From Novosphingobium guangzhouense (lineage in GTDB: Bacteria; Pseudomonadota; Alphaproteobacteria; Sphingomonadales; Sphingomonadaceae), in assembly GCF_002896965.1 (NCBI RefSeq), contig NZ_LYMM01000025.1, forward strand, positions 1 to 64,000: a DNA stretch of 64,000 nt, in the 5' to 3' direction. Below the pieces are notes generated by a model that was not told the DNA's origin, did not search any database, and was given only the letters and a program-made list of their open reading frames with translations. This document shows, piece by piece, positions 60,266 through 64,000 of the stretch. Numbering within the stretch: position 1 is the first letter of the stretch; each line of letters opens with the position of its first letter. A program made the position numbers and the translations under genes.

Positions 60266-61486
60266 TCAGATCGCCCAGTCGAACTGCACCCAGACCTTGT
60301 CGGTATCGCTGCCCAGCGCCTTGGCATCATAACGCGCATAGCGCAGCGCGATCACGGTACTGTGGAGCTTCGCAGAGGCCAGAAGGTTGATTTCGTTACC
60401 GTAATGCTGATCAAATCGGTCACTGTCAAAGCGGTGCCAAGTCGCCTGCAGGGTCACGGCGGACAATGCACCGATCTGTTTTGCGCCATACCCACCACCA
60501 AGATAAAGATCGCGCACGCCGTTCGCGGGCGTGGTCAGGAACTTGTCTGCCCAGCCCTGAAACTTGAAGTTGGTGCCCAGCGGGGTCTGGAAACTGGTCA
60601 GCGCCGTACCTTCATCGGCACCCAGCACTTCATAGCCGGCGTTCACCTTCCACCCCTTCACGTCCAGCGCCACGTCGGCCAGCCAGTATTCGGCGCTGTA
60701 ATTGTTGGGGTTGCGGTGCCAGTCGGACTGACGCGCGTGACTTGCCTGCCATGCCAGTTTCACCGCCTTGCCGAAGGCGTGCGTTCCCGCCAGCCGCGCG
60801 CCATATGTCTGGCTGGAAAGCCGAAATGCCTGCACGGCGGCCTCGTCCTGATCGACCAGATAGGCAAAGCCGGTCAGCATGCCGAGCGGCGTGGCCCACG
60901 AAAGGTTGGCAAGCACGTTGTCCCCGCTCACCGCCTGCTGGCGCGCGGCGTTGCCATCGACACCCCAGATCGTGCGTACACTCCAGACGTAGGAGACGTC
61001 GAGTTTCAGTCCCTTGACCGGGGCGACCTCTGCCCGCACCGCATCGAAAGTCTGCGCATTGTCGCGGAAGGCAACGTTACCAACGAAACGTTCGTCATCC
61101 AGAGCGATCTTCTGCCGTCCTGCGGTAAGCGTCGTCCCCTTTGATTTATACTGAAGCTGCGCGATGTAGATCGCCACGTTCTGCGGATCGGCCACCAGCG
61201 GACGGGTCGGTGCCCCGTTCAGGCCGTCAAAGTAATCATCCACCACCGCCAGATTGCCCTGTGCGACCACGGTGGCGCTCAGGGCTCCGCTACTGGCCTG
61301 CGCACCCGCGCGCACCCGCACCGTCAGCGCATCGGCCTTTGCAGCAATATCTTCCTGATCGGCGTGTTCGTAGCGCACACGCGCCTCGGCGATCGGCGTT
61401 ACGATGATCTCCTCGGCCTGTGCCGATCCCGCGCAGGCGATCCCGCCGACGGCCAGAACGGCCGCCGCCTTTATTATGGTTTTCAT
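60266..61486 (-). CDS. Alginate-export-type outer membrane porin, 406 aa
   Basis: A Sec signal peptide (KTIIKAAAVLAVGGIACAGS then AQA) precedes a beta-barrel-like chain with alternating polar/aromatic strands (VRYEHADQEDIAAKADALTV, KGTTLTAGRQKIALDDERFV, KVWVQFDWAI end). The GRQKI-x-LDDERFVG segment is typical of the alginate-export porin family. In this cluster it probably serves as a nitrate/nitrite porin. GGGGGACG precedes the ATG. It sits between the narK-type and nirB genes. Confidence 0.75.
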   Translation of the reverse strand: MKTIIKAAAVLAVGGIACAGSAQAEEIIVTPIAEARVRYEHADQEDIAAKADALTVRVRAGAQASSGALSATVVAQGNLAVVDDYFDGLNGAPTRPLVADPQNVAIYIAQLQYKSKGTTLTAGRQKIALDDERFVGNVAFRDNAQTFDAVRAEVAPVKGLKLDVSYVWSVRTIWGVDGNAARQQAVSGDNVLANLSWATPLGMLTGFAYLVDQDEAAVQAFRLSSQTYGARLAGTHAFGKAVKLAWQASHARQSDWHRNPNNYSAEYWLADVALDVKGWKVNAGYEVLGADEGTALTSFQTPLGTNFKFQGWADKFLTTPANGVRDLYLGGGYGAKQIGALSAVTLQATWHRFDSDRFDQHYGNEINLLASAKLHSTVIALRYARYDAKALGSDTDKVWVQFDWAI

Positions 61487-61559
61487 GATGATGCGTCCCC
61501 CTCAGGACGTGAAGAAATGGGGCGGCGACACCGGGATGCCGCCGCCCGTTCATGCCGGC

Positions 61560-62822
61560 TCAGATGCGCGCGCCGGTTTTCCAGGTCGCGCGCCAGCGGG
61601 TCTTGACGCTTGCCACCGAAGCAAGGGCCACGACCGCAAGGCCGGCAAAAATCAGGAAGCCCGGCGCGAAGCTGCCGGTGAACTGCTTGGCAAGGCCCAG
61701 CGAACTGGCAAGGTAGAACCCGCCGACGCCGCCCGCCATGCCGACAAGGCCGGTCATCACGCCGATTTCTGCCTGAAAACGCTGCGGCACCAGCTGGAAC
61801 ACCGAACCGTTGCCGGTACCAAGCGCCAGCATCGCCACCACGAACAGGACCAGCGCGGCGGCAAGGCTCGGCGCCTGCGACACGCCGACAAGCGCGATCG
61901 CGGCCACCGCGTAGACCATCATCAGCGCCTTCACGCCGCCGATCTTGTCCGCCAGCGCGCCGCCCATCGGGCGCACCAGCGATCCGGCGAAAACGCAGCC
62001 CGCAGTACAGTACCCGGCCACCACGGTGCCAAGGCCGAACTGGTCGGTGAAGTAGATCGGCAGCGATGCGGCAAGGCCCAAGAAGCCCCCGAACGTCACC
62101 GCGTAGAACGCCATCAGCCACCAGGCGTCGGCCTGCCTGAGCAGCGCGGCATAATCCATCAGCTTGCGCGGGGCAGGCGGGTTGGGCGCGTCCTTCGCCA
62201 TGGCAAGGTAGAGCGCCAGCACGATCGTCAGCGGGATACAGGCAAGGCCCAGCACCGCGTTCCAGCCGAACATCTTGGCCAGTGTGGGCGCGAAGAGCGC
62301 AGCGAAGACGGTGCCCGAATTGCCCATCCCGGCAAGGCCCATCGCCTTGCCCTGATGCTCGGGCGGGTACCAGCGACTGGCCAGCGGCAGCGCGACGGCG
62401 AAGCTGGCTCCGGCGAAACCCAGGATAACGCCAAGCGCCAGCGTACCGCCAAAGCTGGTGACGCCCATCGACCATGCGAAGAACAGTCCGGTGATGACGA
62501 TGACCTGATTGATCGCACCCGAACGCTTGGGCCCGATACGGTCCACCAGCAGCCCGTTGACCACGCGCAAGGCCGCGCCCGCCAGCGTCGGAAGCGCCAC
62601 CATCAGGCCCTTTTGCGCAGGCGTCAGTCCAAGGCTCAACGAAATCTCGGGCGCCAGCGGTCCCAGCAGAACCCATACCATGAAGGCCAGGTCGAAATAG
62701 AGAAAGGCCGCGACCAGCGTCGGCGCGTGGCCGGCCTGCCAGAAGCCGACGGCGGGCTTTTCCGCGCCGTCGGTCGCAAGCGCGTCATTGTCTTCGTCAG
62801 GTCGCCAGAATGCGGTTGCCAT
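61560..62822 (-). CDS. narK: NarK/NasA-type nitrate-nitrite MFS transporter, 420 aa
   Basis: MATAFWRPD at 62822 is the start (GGGGGA upstream); the in-frame codon at 62855 lies in the leader. Twelve hydrophobic segments are visible. The nitrate-porter motif regions GFAGASFAVALPLASRWYPP and GLAGMGNSGTVFAALFAP are present, the second being the nitrate signature seen in NNP-family porters. The product imports nitrate across the inner membrane. It is preceded by a leader with hexaloop hairpins and a T6 terminator like that of nirB. Confidence 0.9.
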   Translation of the reverse strand: MATAFWRPDEDNDALATDGAEKPAVGFWQAGHAPTLVAAFLYFDLAFMVWVLLGPLAPEISLSLGLTPAQKGLMVALPTLAGAALRVVNGLLVDRIGPKRSGAINQVIVITGLFFAWSMGVTSFGGTLALGVILGFAGASFAVALPLASRWYPPEHQGKAMGLAGMGNSGTVFAALFAPTLAKMFGWNAVLGLACIPLTIVLALYLAMAKDAPNPPAPRKLMDYAALLRQADAWWLMAFYAVTFGGFLGLAASLPIYFTDQFGLGTVVAGYCTAGCVFAGSLVRPMGGALADKIGGVKALMMVYAVAAIALVGVSQAPSLAAALVLFVVAMLALGTGNGSVFQLVPQRFQAEIGVMTGLVGMAGGVGGFYLASSLGLAKQFTGSFAPGFLIFAGLAVVALASVASVKTRWRATWKTGARI

Positions 62823-62859
62823 GGTACGTCCCCCATATGTCAGGAAAGCGGACACGAAA

Positions 62860-62908
62860 AAAGCCGCAGGCCGGACGTCACACGATGGTGAGCCCGGTCA
62901 GCGGCTTT
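62860..62908 (-). terminator. Leader terminator before narK
   Basis: On the minus strand AAAGCCGC pairs with GCGGCTTT (arms 62901-62908 and 62860-62867); the T-run extends to six (62857-62862). It ends 35 bp before the narK ATG. Confidence 0.7.
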
Positions 62909-62948
62909 GCTGCGAAATTCGGTGAGGACGGCGCCCCGCCTTTGGGAC
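62899..62948 (-). promoter_or_regulatory. Two-hexaloop ANTAR-type antitermination element in narK leader
   Basis: On the minus strand P1 is GTCCC-AAAGGC-GGGGC (62933-62948) and P2 is CAGC-AAAGCC-GCTG (62899-62912). Both hexaloops have A1 and G4. P1 and the CACCGAAT linker match the nirB leader almost exactly. P2 overlaps the terminator arm. Confidence 0.75.
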
Positions 62949-63039
62949 GACCTATCCGATGTGGGCGCGCATCATCGCGCGACCTTCACATAGTCACGCG
63001 ATTCGGCGCTTATGGCAAGGTGCAAAATTCGCCGTAGTT

Positions 63040-64000
63040 TCAATGCTGCGGTGCAAAACCCGCGAGGTAGTCCGCGATCCTTTCGGGGTCGAACACACGC
63101 CCGTCGAAGAACCGGTCCGGCCCCAGCATCAGATCGCCCTTGTGCGAACCCACGCCCAGCGGGGCGCCGACCGCGCCTTCCAGCTTCATGCTGGCCCCCG
63201 GCATCGGCAGCCCGCTCCCCGCCAGCGCGCGGCGATAGATGTCCGGGCGGAACACCGCCGCCGCCTGCCGTTCCGTCTCTGCAGAGAGCTCCACCATTCC
63301 CCAGCGCACCAGCTGAGAATAGATCCACAGCGCCTGACTGCGCCAGGGAAACGGCGTCGCCTCGCGGGAGAACAGGACAAAGTCCGGGCTGGAGATCGCC
63401 GCATCACCCGCGCGCGGCACGATCGAGCCGGTCAGCGCGCGCAGGATCAGGTCTGCGGGCTGGCCGACATAGCGCGGATCGGCAAGGATATCCGCCAGCG
63501 CTTCCCGGTTTTCCGGCGCATCGCACCAGACGGCGGCACGGGCCAGCGCGCGCAGCAGGCGGTCGGTGGTCTCGGGGTTTTCCGCAAGCCAGCTTTCCCG
63601 GAAGGCCAACACCTTTTCCACGCCGCGCTGCCAGATCCGCTCTCCGATCGCGACCGCCTCCGCGCGGCCGGAATCGATGGCCGCGCCGCCCCACGGCTCT
63701 CCCGCAATAAAGCCGTCGATCTCCCCGGCATGAATCGCCTCCACCGTGAGCGAAGGCGGCAACACGCGCAGCACCACGTCACGATCGGGATCCACGCCCG
63801 CGCTGGCAAGCCAGTAGCGCAGCATCAACGCATGGCTGGAAAAGCGGTGGACGACGCCGATGACCGGCTTCCTGCGCCACAGCCCGATGGCGGCAGCGAA
63901 ATCATGCGCGGTGCCCAGTGGGTCGGCCAGCCGGGCGGCGGGATCGGGCGCGAGGGCAGCGGCGAAGTCCTTTGCCATGACCAGCATGTTGCCGTTGACG
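63040..64000 (-). CDS. nasS: NasS/NrtA-like nitrate-binding protein (5' end outside window)
   Basis: The frame is open to the window edge, so the N-terminus is missing. PVIGVVHRFSSHALMLRYWL, VLPPSLTVEAIHAGEIDGFI then AGEPWGGAAID match the periplasmic-type nitrate-binding fold of CmpA/NrtA, which in soluble form is NasS. NasS holds the ANTAR protein NasT inactive without nitrate. The hexaloop leaders of narK and nirB fit this. nasT is expected just beyond the edge. The transporter reading (NrtA) is the alternative, but no permease follows. Confidence 0.75.
   Translation of the reverse strand, partial: VNGNMLVMAKDFAAALAPDPAARLADPLGTAHDFAAAIGLWRRKPVIGVVHRFSSHALMLRYWLASAGVDPDRDVVLRVLPPSLTVEAIHAGEIDGFIAGEPWGGAAIDSGRAEAVAIGERIWQRGVEKVLAFRESWLAENPETTDRLLRALARAAVWCDAPENREALADILADPRYVGQPADLILRALTGSIVPRAGDAAISSPDFVLFSREATPFPWRSQALWIYSQLVRWGMVELSAETERQAAAVFRPDIYRRALAGSGLPMPGASMKLEGAVGAPLGVGSHKGDLMLGPDRFFDGRVFDPERIADYLAGFAPQH

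Overview
The window reads as DNA of an alphaproteobacterium, most likely a sphingomonad such as Novosphingobium or Sphingobium. The evidence is the high GC outside the first 15 kb, three large TonB-dependent receptors, Tat-exported hydrolases, MocR-type regulators, a CHASE4-GGDEF-EAL protein, and an assimilatory nitrate cluster with an alginate-export-type porin. This is a family-level inference from gene content, not a database match.

Positions 1-14,850 form an accessory island. It has visibly lower GC, many short and often overlapping genes, and phage-type functions: a GH19 endolysin, a terminase-small-subunit-like protein, a DUF4376 tail-type protein, an HNH nuclease and an AlpA-like HTH. 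It also carries a serine recombinase and a HicAB toxin-antitoxin pair. The left edge is an IS21-type IS end that truncates a gene. The right edge abuts the 3' end of an mscS-type channel gene (14,850-15,251), so the island appears to lie inside that gene. No capsid, portal, large terminase or integrase gene is seen, so this is a decayed prophage, a satellite, or part of a longer island. At its centre (8.7-11.2 kb) a 280-aa unknown protein sits behind a ~400-nt leader made of successive hairpins. Three of these look like intrinsic terminators pointing at the gene, and one helix hides its ribosome binding site. Divergent to it is a protein with an RHxxxH HEPN-like motif. This pair is the best candidate for an undescribed system.

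Positions 15.3-29.4 kb hold a fused double-TetR regulator, a TonB receptor, a Tat-exported unknown protein, an ABC-F ATPase, a membrane LytTR regulator, a tightly coupled operon (FAD monooxygenase, periplasmic cupin, MFS transporter, aldehyde dehydrogenase) that looks catabolic, and a c-di-GMP turnover protein.

Positions 29.6-45.1 kb look like an uptake and degradation locus for an amide-linked or ornithine-containing compound. It contains a Tat-exported amidase, ornithine cyclodeaminase with a divergent Lrp-type regulator and a perfect dyad, a secreted propeller-amidohydrolase, a TonB receptor, a Tat-exported YtcJ-type amidohydrolase and a PaiB-like protein. Two MocR regulators flank the locus, and one of them lacks the PLP lysine.

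Positions 45.2-52.3 kb hold a Fur-box-linked siderophore receptor behind a decayed PepSY gene, an AraC regulator, an EAL protein, a TetR/TIM-barrel pair around a perfect 29-bp palindrome, and a zinc-ribbon protein.

Positions 52.5-64.0 kb are the nitrate assimilation cluster, all on the minus strand: nasS (runs off the edge), narK-type transporter, porin, nirB, nirD, nasA, cobA, moeA. The narK and nirB leaders each carry two stem-loops with A1/G4 hexaloops followed by an overlapping terminator. This is the signature of antitermination by an ANTAR protein (NasT), and it fits the adjacent nasS.
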